Positions 1 to 6,486 of a stretch of 8,963 bases of DNA are shown one piece after another. The position numbers were made by a program, and so were the translations under genes. The notes beneath the pieces were generated by a model that made no database searches, was not told where the DNA came from, and saw only the letters and a program-made list of their open reading frames with translations. Position 1 is the first letter of the stretch, and each line of letters starts with the position of its first letter. The DNA is taken from assembly GCA_002480735.1 (NCBI GenBank), contig DLCS01000136.1, forward strand, positions 1-8,963, in the 5' to 3' direction. The stretch comes from Bacillaceae bacterium UBA7792. Lineage in GTDB: Bacteria > Bacillota > Bacilli > Bacillales > Cytobacillaceae.

Positions 1-18
1 ACAAAAGGTGGTTTAATC

Positions 19-1020
19 ATGACAAAGGTCGGTTTAGTAATGAGGAAAATTCAGTTCACGGAAGCTCAGGGTCCACGGATATTTGCTGAGCGTCTGAAAG
101 CGCTAGGGAAAGAGCTTGGTGTGGAAATCGTATTTATTTCTCCAGAGCGTCATGTGAGCGGCTATGATTGGGTTCCGGGCTATGAGCATGAAAAGGGAGA
201 TTTAGTGAATTATGATATTGTACTGGACCAAATCTATTCGCAAAACATTGAGCATGTGATTTATACGGTATCAGGCTTTACATACTTGAAAATGTTTTTG
301 AAAAATAGTGTGCTCTTTCCACATAGCTTTCCTGACCCTGCTTTGACTGGTTATGAAATGATGAAGCCTTTTTATCAGATCGTTGATAAAGCGATTGTCC
401 AAACGGAATTTTTGAAAAGAGAAATGGCGCAGAATTTTGGAGTTGAGGACATAACCGTGATACCAATCGGCTTCAATGAAGAACTGGCGCATCAATATTA
501 TGATCCAAGTCAGGTTGTAGACAATCGAATTCTCTGGATTGGAAGGGACGAGGAGAATCGACGACCGGATTTAGTCATTGAATATGCAAAGCAAAATCCC
601 GATAAAGAGGTGTACATGGTTTTTGGCGGGGAGCGCTATCGTGAGAGCATGAAGAAATATGACATACCAAGCAATATTAAGCTGCAGTTTGCCTTAAAGC
701 AGGAAGAGATTTTTGAATTGATGAATTCAGCGAAGGTGTATTGGAGCTGCTCGAGATTTGATACCTTCGCAATGCCATTAACCGAGGCGCTGGCGATGGG
801 AAAAATCGTTGTCAAGCCCGAACATCCTTGCTATGATCATATTTCTGCCAAGTATTCTTTTTCTGGAAATGAAAAGAATTGGTTTGAGCTTGTCAATATG
901 GCTGCTGCTGTGCCAATCAAGGCCTCCCAAGAAAATAGAGACTATGCATTTGAAGCCTTTTCAAGCACGGTGATGAAGGAAGGATACCGGAAATTTTTTG
1001 CTGAATGGTTGAGGAGCTGA
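19..1020 (+). CDS. GT-B fold glycosyltransferase, family 4-like
   Basis: Predicted cytoplasmic glycosyltransferase of 333 residues that would move a sugar from a nucleotide-sugar donor to an unknown acceptor. The N-terminal Rossmann-like half covers roughly residues 1-165. The second half opens with the typical strand RILWIGR (170-176) followed by a helix and the strand EVYMVFGG (197-204). The donor-binding region is SRFDTFAMPLTEALAMG (245-261), which corresponds to the GT4 E-x7-E motif. Here the first acid is Asp248 and the second is Glu256, so the motif is D-x7-E. There is no signal peptide or membrane segment. The protein is somewhat shorter than the usual 360-400 residues of GT4 enzymes. 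The ATG is preceded by AAAGGTGG (4-11) at good spacing. No partner gene is visible, so the acceptor (teichoic acid, spore coat or other polysaccharide) cannot be assigned. Confidence 0.8.
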   Translation: MTKVGLVMRKIQFTEAQGPRIFAERLKALGKELGVEIVFISPERHVSGYDWVPGYEHEKGDLVNYDIVLDQIYSQNIEHVIYTVSGFTYLKMFLKNSVLFPHSFPDPALTGYEMMKPFYQIVDKAIVQTEFLKREMAQNFGVEDITVIPIGFNEELAHQYYDPSQVVDNRILWIGRDEENRRPDLVIEYAKQNPDKEVYMVFGGERYRESMKKYDIPSNIKLQFALKQEEIFELMNSAKVYWSCSRFDTFAMPLTEALAMGKIVVKPEHPCYDHISAKYSFSGNEKNWFELVNMAAAVPIKASQENRDYAFEAFSSTVMKEGYRKFFAEWLRS

Positions 1021-1059
1021 AAGACAAAACCCACCTCGATTGGTGGGTCTTGTCTTTTT
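1021..1059 (+). terminator. Rho-independent terminator of the glycosyltransferase gene
   Basis: A 15-bp stem starts directly after the stop codon: 1021-1035 pairs with 1042-1056 with one mismatch and a 6-nt loop, and TTTTT ends at 1059. The T-run overlaps the stop codon of the convergent thioredoxin-like gene (1058-1060), so the two genes share this boundary. On the reverse strand the tail has few T residues, so it is mainly a rightward terminator. Confidence 0.9.
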
Positions 1060-1978
1060 AGTCTAATTCATTAAGAATGTTCTCAATCATCCTTTTATCT
1101 ATGGGACCGACAATTTTCTTTGATATGATTCCATTTGAATCAATGAAATACGTGGTTGGGATGGTAAAGGCTTTATATTTGGCCGATAGCTTTCCATTTT
1201 TATCTAAAAGAACTGGAAACGAGAGACCATACTCCTCAACAAATCTCTCAATCTCGTCGTAGCCATTATCCATATGAGTTAAATTAACCGCTAATATTTC
1301 AACTTCTTCATCTTGACGGTTCTCATAGAAATTTTGCATATGAGGCATTTCTGCTTTACAAGGCGGACACCAGGTCGCCCAAAAGTTTAAGATGACCTTT
1401 TTCCCTTTATAATCGGATAATTTTACAGAGCCACCTGCTAAGGTTGTCATGGTAAAATCAACAGCTGGATGACCTTCCTTTACCACTAACTCGCTTTTCT
1501 TAGGTTCCTCTTTAGAAGGGTTCTTCTCTATCTGCTCCTGCATCACAGCATCTTTAGCTTCTTTTTGTGCGTTTACAAAGTTCACGATGACGATCCCGAT
1601 TGCTAATAGCAAAATGGCGATTGGGATCATTTTTTTAATCAGGATAAAAATCTGAGCCTTATTTGTAAATGAAAAACCATATTTTTTTCGAACGTATAAG
1701 AGGAGATAAAGGGAAACGACTACGAGGCCGAGAATATGACCAATCCTTCCTCCATTAAAATAAACAATCGATAGCGGCGTATCGAGAAAAAGTGAAAAAT
1801 TTAATGGGATATAGGTAAGCTTCCAGGTCAGTAAGTAAAAAATGAAGCTATTCCAATACCAATCTCCAATCCTTTTCCTTGAAATAAGTCGATAAAGAAG
1901 TGCGATCGTAAATATGCCAATGACTGCGGCCAGCCAAACTGCCGGAATGGTTATTTTACCAATGGTTATGTATGTCAT
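1058..1978 (-). CDS. Membrane-anchored TlpA/ResA-like thiol-disulfide oxidoreductase
   Basis: Predicted extracytoplasmic thiol-disulfide oxidoreductase. The longest frame starts at GTG 1987 (309 aa), but that GTG lies inside the Shine-Dalgarno sequence AGGGTGA. The ATG at 1978-1976 sits five bases after AGGGTG, so I take that start (306 aa). In 309-residue numbering, four hydrophobic segments lie at about 15-35, 46-66, 82-99 and 119-139. A charged linker (141-168) follows, then a thioredoxin/AhpC-TSA fold from about 172. The active site is WCPPC (206-210) in FWATWCPPCKAEMPH, and the cis-proline loop is TIPTTYFID with Pro277. Relatives such as ResA reduce apocytochrome c or keep extracellular disulfides reduced. 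Most ResA/StoA proteins have one N-terminal helix, so the four-helix anchor is the notable feature. It might pass electrons or only anchor the domain. No cytochrome maturation genes lie next to it, so the substrate is unknown. Confidence 0.85.
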   Translation of the reverse strand: MTYITIGKITIPAVWLAAVIGIFTIALLYRLISRKRIGDWYWNSFIFYLLTWKLTYIPLNFSLFLDTPLSIVYFNGGRIGHILGLVVVSLYLLLYVRKKYGFSFTNKAQIFILIKKMIPIAILLLAIGIVIVNFVNAQKEAKDAVMQEQIEKNPSKEEPKKSELVVKEGHPAVDFTMTTLAGGSVKLSDYKGKKVILNFWATWCPPCKAEMPHMQNFYENRQDEEVEILAVNLTHMDNGYDEIERFVEEYGLSFPVLLDKNGKLSAKYKAFTIPTTYFIDSNGIISKKIVGPIDKRMIENILNELD

Positions 1979-2041
1979 TCGAATCACCCTATACGTTATT
2001 TGAGGAAATATTTACTTAAGGAAACCATAACATTTGAATAA

Positions 2042-2191
2042 GGCTCACGCACGAAAATAGCTCAGTCTAAGATGGAAACGAAATTGACGGAAGAAGAATA
2101 TTTTCTTGTCTCTGATGACTGGATGCGAGGGGATATGGGCAAAGTGGCTGAGGGTCAAATAGTAGGGATTGTATTAGGATACGAGGAGTAG
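2042..2191 (+). pseudogene. Short coding remnant, possibly signal peptidase S26 C-terminus
   Basis: The frame is open from 2042 to the TAG at 2189-2191. From the only ATG (2072) it encodes 39 residues with no convincing Shine-Dalgarno sequence. The peptide contains EEYFLVSDDWMRGD followed by MGKVAEGQIVGIVLGY. This resembles the tail of S26 signal peptidases, where a segment like YFVLGDN..DSR is followed by fG.V....I.G, but the match is by eye and the GDN signature is not intact. It looks like the end of a decayed gene rather than a working small protein. A terminator follows at once, which fits a former gene 3' end. The 85 bases between the thioredoxin-like gene and 2072 hold nothing else I can identify. 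Confidence 0.3.
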
Positions 2192-2204
2192 AAGTTTTTA
2201 GTAG

Positions 2205-2235
2205 GCCCCCACTGTAAGGATGTGGGGGCTGTTTT
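2205..2235 (+). terminator. GC-rich terminator hairpin
   Basis: The perfect 8-bp stem GCCCCCAC (2205-2212) / GTGGGGGC (2222-2229) has a 9-nt loop and is followed by TGTTTT. Read rightward it would terminate the coding remnant at 2042-2191. Read leftward, after the MFS stop codon, the stem has no T-run, so it is a weak candidate for ending the MFS transcript. Confidence 0.6.
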
Positions 2236-2244
2236 CATACCATG

Positions 2245-3492
2245 TTAAATAGAGTTCGTTTCTGATTTATACATTTTGTAGAGTAGGACATAACAGGCTC
2301 CACCGATCAATGCACTGCAAAGAATGATGCCAAAAATACCAATCGGGCGAATCCATTCAGACAGAAAGACTGTTATAGGCGCCAAAAATCTTCCTGCTGT
2401 AAATTGCAGTCGAGACGCCCCCATGTATTGTCCTCTTGCGCTTGGTGGCGCATAATCACTGATAAAATTATTGAGGACAGGGGAACGGACAATTTCTCCA
2501 AAGGTGAAAATAATCGTAAACAGAAAGAGCAGCCAAATATTTGCTGTGAATCCTATGAGGAACATTCCGAACCCAGCCAATACAGCTGAAAGAAGAAATA
2601 CATTTCGATCACTCCAATCTTTGAGCCAGCTTGTAACAGGCACAACAAACAATACAAATAGAAGACCGTTCAAGCCTAATACCCAACCTAGAATTTCATT
2701 GCTATCGAGCATCACTGACCAATCATCCCATGCAAAAAGTGTTTGTGCCGGGACATATTCTGTAATGTAAATAGCTAAGTACAAATCTAGCTGCATAATA
2801 GCGATAACGGAGAAAATCCCACCCATCAGGTACAGGAGAAAGATCTTGTCACGAATAATGAATCGGTAGCTTTTACATTGGCTTTTCATTGAATTTCCAT
2901 TCGTCATCTCTTTAGTTTTTTCAGGCATTGATTCTTGGACTTTGAAGTAGATCGCCATTGTAAATAGCAGCATCACCATGGCGCAGGCCCATAACAGTTC
3001 ATTGCGATAATGAAAGAAGAAGAATGCTCCTATAGCTGGACCTAACACAGCTCCAATATTATTTGCCGTAATAAAAGTGGCAAATACCTTCCGCCGGTCT
3101 TTTTCTGGAACAAGATCGGCCACCATCGCGTCACTAGCAGGCCCATATAGCCCGCCACCTAATCCAATCCCAATGAATGCAAGATAGCTTAACCAAGGGG
3201 AACTGGTTAGGGCAAATAGGGCGAACATAATCGCTCGCATTAGTGAGCCCACCAGCATTACCTTTCTTCGACCAATTTGGTCAGCTAAGCTTCCCCCAGC
3301 CATATTGCTAATCATAATGATTAATGGGGGGATGGTCATTAATATACCAGCCATTCGGTTTCCCAAAGCGTCACTGAAATAGACCGCCATGAACGGAAAG
3401 TACATCCAATAAAACAAATTAAAAAGCGCTTCTCCAGCTAATCGAATTTTTAAATTACTATCCCATAGTCGCAGCTTCAAATGATCCCTCAT
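2245..3492 (-). CDS. MFS transporter (12 TM, drug/metabolite efflux type)
   Basis: Integral membrane transporter of 415 residues, the normal length of a 12-helix major facilitator. The diagnostic motif A lies in the loop between helices 2 and 3 at residues 67-80 (GSLADQIGRRKVML), with conserved Asp71 and Arg75-Arg76. GAVLGPAIGAFF (147-158) resembles motif C, seen in proton-coupled efflux members. A polar loop at about 186-212 separates the two six-helix bundles. A weaker copy of the motif A region (KDWSDRNV, 291-298) opens the second half. The substrate cannot be deduced. The ATG at 3492 has little Shine-Dalgarno sequence upstream. TTG at 3480 lies six bases after GAGG, so initiation four codons later is possible. 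The gene is transcribed alone, and upstream is the AT-rich gene-free stretch with no -35/-10 pair I would defend. Confidence 0.88.
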   Translation of the reverse strand: MRDHLKLRLWDSNLKIRLAGEALFNLFYWMYFPFMAVYFSDALGNRMAGILMTIPPLIIMISNMAGGSLADQIGRRKVMLVGSLMRAIMFALFALTSSPWLSYLAFIGIGLGGGLYGPASDAMVADLVPEKDRRKVFATFITANNIGAVLGPAIGAFFFFHYRNELLWACAMVMLLFTMAIYFKVQESMPEKTKEMTNGNSMKSQCKSYRFIIRDKIFLLYLMGGIFSVIAIMQLDLYLAIYITEYVPAQTLFAWDDWSVMLDSNEILGWVLGLNGLLFVLFVVPVTSWLKDWSDRNVFLLSAVLAGFGMFLIGFTANIWLLFLFTIIFTFGEIVRSPVLNNFISDYAPPSARGQYMGASRLQFTAGRFLAPITVFLSEWIRPIGIFGIILCSALIGGACYVLLYKMYKSETNSI

Positions 3493-3533
3493 TTCATTTG
3501 TTTTTTTCTTGAGGATCCTTGTTTCTGAGAATT

Positions 3534-3544
3534 ACCGGCCCGGT
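3534..3544. promoter_or_regulatory. Short palindrome upstream of the MFS gene
   Basis: ACCGG-C-CCGGT is an 11-bp GC-rich palindrome in an otherwise very AT-rich segment, about 42 bases upstream of the MFS start. Its place fits an operator or a small hairpin in the MFS leader. No regulator gene lies beside it and the arms are only 5 bp, so function is a guess. Confidence 0.2.
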
Positions 3545-3577
3545 TACTAAAATATAGAATATTCCGAAGAGTAAATA

Positions 3578-3606
3578 TAGACTTATATTTTGTTTTAATT
3601 TATAAT
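3578..3606 (+). promoter_or_regulatory. Candidate sigma-A promoter pointing right
   Basis: TAGACT (3578-3583, four of six matches to TTGACA) is separated by 17 bases from a perfect TATAAT (3601-3606). No gene starts within the next 390 bases on this strand; a 14-codon ORF from 3613 has no ribosome binding site. If active, it would transcribe the hairpin-rich segment that follows. The region is AT-rich, so a chance match is possible. Confidence 0.35.
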
Positions 3607-3612
3607 ATTAAT

Positions 3613-3760
3613 ATGGAAATCAAGGATAATGACGTTCTAATTTGGATGCGACATCAATAGAACATATGTACGGAGGCGCTCGTTAGCGAGGGTCTTTTTT
3701 ACTTTTTTTGAGATCGGACAATAAAAGAAAAGAGAGCGAACCCGCTCTCTAATTATTTTT
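3613..3760 (+). ncRNA. Candidate structured small RNA or leader
   Basis: Downstream of the promoter-like site, the segment carries a hairpin with GTTCTA (3634-3639) pairing with TAGAAC (3658-3663). Its arms continue inward as TTgGATG / CATCAA around a CGA loop. Next is a small CTCG/CGAG hairpin followed by TTTTTT (about 3679-3701), then the 8-bp hairpin at 3731-3750 with a T-rich tail. Promoter, structure and terminator without a reading frame are what a small RNA would look like. I do not recognise a known RNA family. A decayed intergenic region is the alternative. Confidence 0.25.
3717..3760. terminator. Bidirectional terminator-like hairpin
   Basis: The perfect 8-bp stem AGAGAGCG (3731-3738) / CGCTCTCT (3743-3750) has a 4-nt loop. 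Rightward the tail is AATTATTTTT. Leftward it is TTTCTTTTATTG, which is the better tail. No gene reads leftward into it, so it either ends the candidate RNA on the plus strand or is left over from a lost minus-strand gene. Confidence 0.55.
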
Positions 3761-3780
3761 GCTTATTTACTCTTTTTAAA

Positions 3781-3816
3781 AGCTCCTGCCAATTTGCAGG
3801 AAATCCAATGTGAGCT
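3781..3816. other. Nested hairpin in the gene-free stretch
   Basis: TCCTGC (3784-3789) pairs perfectly with GCAGGA (3796-3801) around a 6-nt loop. AGCTC (3781-3785) could pair with GAGCT (3812-3816), though it shares two bases with the inner stem. There is no T-run, so it is not a terminator. The role is unknown. Confidence 0.2.
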
Positions 3817-3844
3817 CTTTATCGGGGATTCAATTTAATGTTCC

Positions 3845-3896
3845 CATAAAATAAAATGACCCACCGTGGTCCGCATTGTTAAGAGGCGTGGTGGGT
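3845..3896 (-). terminator. Leftward terminator-like inverted repeat
   Basis: ACCCACC (3859-3865) pairs with GGTGGGT (3890-3896) across a 24-nt loop. Read leftward, the stem is followed by CATTTTATTTTAT, a terminator-like tail. Read rightward it is followed by TCTGTTGG, which is not. The loop is long and no leftward gene precedes it. The same ACCCACC/GGTGGGT arms form the core of the terminator at 1021-1059. Confidence 0.35.
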
Positions 3897-4002
3897 TCTG
3901 TTGGATTAAGTATACAGTATTGCTGCTTTTTGTCAAAAGTGAGCCGATATCCAAATTCAAAATTCAGTTAAGAATAGGACAATTTTGAAGGAGTGGTACA
4001 GA

Positions 4003-4611
4003 ATGGACAGACATATACTCGCAATTTCTGGTGGTGGCTTTTCTGAGGAAGACAAAGCCTATATTGATGAATATTTACTAAAAATACCTCGGAAGCGGGA
4101 ACCATTAAAAATTGGTTTTCTTGCTACGGCAAGTCATGATGCAGAGGGTTACATAAATAAGTTTTACGATGCTTTTCAAACCGAACAGGCGAGCCATCTT
4201 ACTATTAAGGATTTGGAATCCCCAAATATTCAAGAAGTTGTAAATACTTTAGATCTTGTGTACGTAGGTGGTGGAAACACTCAATATATGCTTGAAGTTT
4301 GGATAAAAACACGCTTTGACATGGTATTGAAAAGAGCTTATCAAAATGGAGTAATTTTAGCAGGTATAAGTGCTGGGGCAATGTGTTGGTTTGAAACCTG
4401 TTACAGCGAAAGAAGGGATCAAGGATACGAAGAATTTGAAGGGTTGGGAATTTTAAAAGGGAGTCTTTGTCCACATTATAATGAGGACGAACGTCGTATG
4501 GCATTCGATAACTGGGCAACTACGCAAACAAACAGGACTTTATATACATTAGAGGATAATGAAAATTTACACTTTAAAAATGAACAGTTGATAGCGAAAA
4601 TTATTACATAA
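4003..4611 (+). CDS. Peptidase S51 family protein (peptidase E-like)
   Basis: Predicted cytoplasmic serine peptidase of the S51 family. Peptidase E of this family cleaves dipeptides with N-terminal Asp, and other members act on cyanophycin. An upstream TTG at 3985 opens the frame 18 bases earlier, but AAGGAG (3988-3993) lies inside that extension, nine bases before the ATG at 4003, so I use 4003 (202 aa). In this numbering the nucleophile is Ser123 in AGISAGAMCWF, the nucleophile-elbow motif of the fold. The likely catalytic His is His158 in CPHYNEDER. VYVGGGNTQYML (87-98) is the conserved Gly-rich strand-turn. Where peptidase E has the triad Asp, this protein reads CYSER, placing Glu136 near that position, so the third member may be Glu or the activity altered. 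The C-terminus is complete. No terminator separates it from the next gene. Confidence 0.82.
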   Translation: MDRHILAISGGGFSEEDKAYIDEYLLKIPRKREPLKIGFLATASHDAEGYINKFYDAFQTEQASHLTIKDLESPNIQEVVNTLDLVYVGGGNTQYMLEVWIKTRFDMVLKRAYQNGVILAGISAGAMCWFETCYSERRDQGYEEFEGLGILKGSLCPHYNEDERRMAFDNWATTQTNRTLYTLEDNENLHFKNEQLIAKIIT

Positions 4612-4639
4612 GGAAGCTGTACACTGCTAAATAACATAG

Positions 4640-4669
4640 GTGCAACTGTAAGTTAACAAAGTGCAACTG
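4640..4669. repeat. Two direct repeats 21 bp apart, possible operator
   Basis: GTGCAACTG occurs at 4640-4648 and exactly again at 4661-4669. The 21-bp period puts both copies on the same face of the helix. They lie about 30 bases upstream of a TATAAT (4701-4706) before the XRE regulator gene. This arrangement is usual for binding sites of a DNA-binding protein, possibly the regulator itself. Confidence 0.35.
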
Positions 4670-4700
4670 CCAATGTATAGAATGTTAGTTATTGTTTTCA

Positions 4701-4706
4701 TATAAT
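4701..4706 (+). promoter_or_regulatory. Possible -10 box of the XRE regulator gene
   Basis: A perfect TATAAT lies 31 bases before the ATG at 4738. Hexamers at 15 to 18 bases upstream match TTGACA poorly, so this would be a weak or activator-dependent promoter. That fits with the direct repeats just upstream. Confidence 0.35.
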
Positions 4707-4737
4707 TTGAGTATCAAACGAAGGGAGGAGTTCTTAT

Positions 4738-5529
4738 ATGACATTTGGCGAAAAGCTTTTTAAACTTAGAAAAGAAAAAGGCTTATCCCAAGAAGCCTTG
4801 GCTGAGAAATTGAACACGACAAGGCAAGCGATTAGTAAATGGGAAAATAGTCAGGGTTTCCCGGAAACTGAAAAACTACTAATGATTGGAAATATTTTTG
4901 AAGTATCCATTGATTACTTGCTAAAAGACACCGCCGAACAAAGTAATGAGAATGAAAAAGGATATTATGTAAGCAAGGAAATGGCTGAGGGGTATCTTGT
5001 ATCTCAACTTAAAACTTCAAAATATTTTTCTATGGGTTTTAGTCTTCTCATTTTATCGGCCATACCCTATTTTGTTTTTAGACAAGAGCCTCTAATTTAT
5101 GCGATCCTAATCATTATGATTGCTGTCCTTGGGATTGGAGCTGTTACAGCCGGTTTTATTGAAGAAGATCGCTATACTATACTCAAAAAAGAATCTCTGA
5201 TATTTGATCAAAATTTTCTTAAAGAATTGAAAGCAAGATACGAAGATATGAAGAATAAGTACGCTGTCTTAATGATCATTGGGATATGCTCTATTGTTGC
5301 TGGTGGGATCGCCTTCTTATTAGTAAAAAAGGAATTTGTTCCGTCAGACGTTTTGATGCCTTATTATCCAATCTTCATCGCTTTCATTGCCATTGGGATC
5401 TTCATTCTAATACGTACATTATCAGTTATAGATGCATATAGAATATTGGTGAAAAATGAAGAACATATGAATCGTTTAAGTAATAATATGATGAAAAAAG
5501 TGAAAAAGAGATTAGGAAAGTCTTTATAA
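4738..5529 (+). CDS. XRE-family HTH regulator with four membrane helices
   Basis: Protein of 263 residues joining a DNA-binding domain to a membrane domain. Residues 5-61 form a classic Cro/C1-type HTH: FGEKLFKLRKEKGLSQEALAEKL, then the recognition helix TTRQAISKWENSQGFP, ending IDYLL. Four hydrophobic segments follow at about 97-114, 118-141, 176-197 and 209-229, with a charged cytoplasmic-looking stretch at 142-174 and a basic tail (238-263). The arrangement suggests a membrane-tethered repressor or sensor acting on nearby DNA, but the signal is unknown. The start is well supported by AAGGGAGGAG (4721-4730) seven bases before the ATG. Two exact direct repeats upstream are candidate binding sites. 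Proteins of this type are common in Firmicutes, but few have been studied. Confidence 0.85.
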   Translation: MTFGEKLFKLRKEKGLSQEALAEKLNTTRQAISKWENSQGFPETEKLLMIGNIFEVSIDYLLKDTAEQSNENEKGYYVSKEMAEGYLVSQLKTSKYFSMGFSLLILSAIPYFVFRQEPLIYAILIIMIAVLGIGAVTAGFIEEDRYTILKKESLIFDQNFLKELKARYEDMKNKYAVLMIIGICSIVAGGIAFLLVKKEFVPSDVLMPYYPIFIAFIAIGIFILIRTLSVIDAYRILVKNEEHMNRLSNNMMKKVKKRLGKSL

Positions 5530-5531
5530 AA

Positions 5532-5699
5532 GTGAATGAAACCTTTACGTACAGAGGTTTCGTGAAGGAATACGATTGGCGCGTTGATCCAAGGATTGAC
5601 GCTCTTTTTTTGAAATTTATCGATAGGGAGGAAATTGACAGATGTATCTTGAATATTGAAGCAAAGAAAGTAACTGAGGGGTATGTCTATGTTATCTGA
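5532..5699 (+). CDS. Uncertain 55-residue ORF overlapping the acetyltransferase start
   Basis: From GTG 5532 the frame stays open for 55 codons to TGA 5697-5699, three bases after the stop of the XRE gene and overlapping the acetyltransferase start by 11 bases. The product is acidic and polar with a protein-like composition, including KEYDWRVDPRIDALFLKF and a tail VTEGYVYVI. I do not recognise a family. AGGAAAG (5514-5520) lies 11 bases upstream, which is rather far. A second GTG at 5562 follows AGAGG at only four bases. Against it, a strong terminator-like hairpin (5581-5610) lies within the frame. It may be a real small gene, the tail of a lost gene, or chance. Confidence 0.3.
   Translation: MNETFTYRGFVKEYDWRVDPRIDALFLKFIDREEIDRCILNIEAKKVTEGYVYVI
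5581..5610 (+). terminator. Terminator hairpin downstream of the XRE gene
   Basis: GCGTTGATCC (5581-5590) pairs with GGATTGACGC (5593-5602). With a CAAG tetraloop this gives nine pairs, two of them G-U, followed by TCTTTTTTT. It fits a Rho-independent terminator 50 bases after the XRE stop. A second hairpin just upstream pairs GAAACCT (5538-5544) with AGGTTTC (5555-5561). If the 55-codon ORF is real, this would act as an attenuator inside it. Confidence 0.65.
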
Positions 5700-6363
5700 T
5701 ATAGAATTGATGAGACTTCATGTGAAAGTATTATTTAAACACAATAGCGAAAATCGAATGACTGTAGTCAATGAACCGCCCTATGATGCTGCACCGTTGA
5801 TTTTTATGGGGGCTACCAAGGATGGTAATGTAGTAAGGTATTCGAATTCGTTAGATGTGGACATTGTTGAGAGAATGGAACAAGTTGTAAGGACAGATCC
5901 CACTGATTTAGTTGAACTAATTAAGGTGCTGAGCGCAGGTTGTGAATTAAAGAATATATCTTTTGGACCGGCATATGCCTTTCCCGAAATCAGGGAACAG
6001 ACTAGCACAAAGGCAATGAAAGTAACTTATGAAAATAGAGAAATATTGAAGCCTCATTTCCCGTATACCTTTGAGGATTTCGAATACAAGCAGCCTTGTT
6101 TTGTGATCGTTGAAGATGACAGAATAGTTTCTATTTGCTGTAGTGCAAGACAGACCTCGAAAGCTGACGAGGCAAGTGCATTTACACATGAAGATTATCG
6201 AGGCAAAGCTTATGGTGTAGATGTTACGAATGCCTGGGCCAAAGAGGTACAGAAACAAGGACGAATTGCCCTATATAGCACTTCTTGGGACAATTTTGCA
6301 TCTCAATCATTAGCGAGAAAACTACATTTGGTCCAGTATGGAACCGATATTCATATGAGCTGA
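5689..6363 (+). CDS. GNAT family N-acetyltransferase
   Basis: Predicted acetyl-CoA-dependent N-acetyltransferase, cytoplasmic, substrate unknown. An ATG at 5683 is in frame but only one base from GAGGGG (5676-5681). The ATG at 5689 has a seven-base spacing and is the likely start (224 aa). The GNAT core is in the C-terminal half. CFVIVEDDRIVSICCSARQ (137-155) forms the central strands, then EASAFTHEDYRGKAYG (161-176) carries the R-G-K-A-Y-G acetyl-CoA pyrophosphate loop. IALYSTSWDNFASQSLARKLHLVQYGTDI gives the strand-helix-strand with the Asn-x-x-S-x-x-x-A-x-x-L end of motif B. The N-terminal about 95 residues are outside the usual domain and may position the acceptor. A terminator follows 40 bases after the stop. 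Confidence 0.82.
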   Translation: MLSDIELMRLHVKVLFKHNSENRMTVVNEPPYDAAPLIFMGATKDGNVVRYSNSLDVDIVERMEQVVRTDPTDLVELIKVLSAGCELKNISFGPAYAFPEIREQTSTKAMKVTYENREILKPHFPYTFEDFEYKQPCFVIVEDDRIVSICCSARQTSKADEASAFTHEDYRGKAYGVDVTNAWAKEVQKQGRIALYSTSWDNFASQSLARKLHLVQYGTDIHMS

Positions 6364-6402
6364 TTTAAAACTTTTTTGTGAAAAATCATACACAAGGCAA
6401 CT

Positions 6403-6437
6403 GAGCTATTCTTCAAGAAGGAGAATAGCTCTTTCTT
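6403..6437 (+). terminator. Rho-independent terminator of the acetyltransferase gene
   Basis: The perfect 10-bp stem GAGCTATTCT (6403-6412) / AGAATAGCTC (6422-6431) has a 9-nt loop and is followed by TTTCTT. It separates the acetyltransferase from the TIMP-like gene, so the latter needs its own promoter. I could not find a convincing one in the remaining 50 bases. Confidence 0.85.
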
Positions 6438-6486
6438 ATGGAAGTAAAGGATCAGGAAATGGGAAGTATGTGGAAAGGAAGAATGA

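Noticed and set aside
3679..3701. Strong terminator at CTCG/CGAG plus TTTTTT
   Set aside because: The stem is only four pairs. It is kept as part of the candidate RNA rather than called as a terminator.
3781..3900. Riboswitch or T-box upstream of the peptidase gene
   Set aside because: No T-box sequence, specifier loop or other recognised aptamer core is visible, and the peptidase is not a usual target.
6384..6393. AATCATACAC as a relic of an IS30 end (inverted exact match to 7085-7094)
   Set aside because: Only ten bases match and the surrounding bases do not follow the inverted repeat. A chance match is likely.
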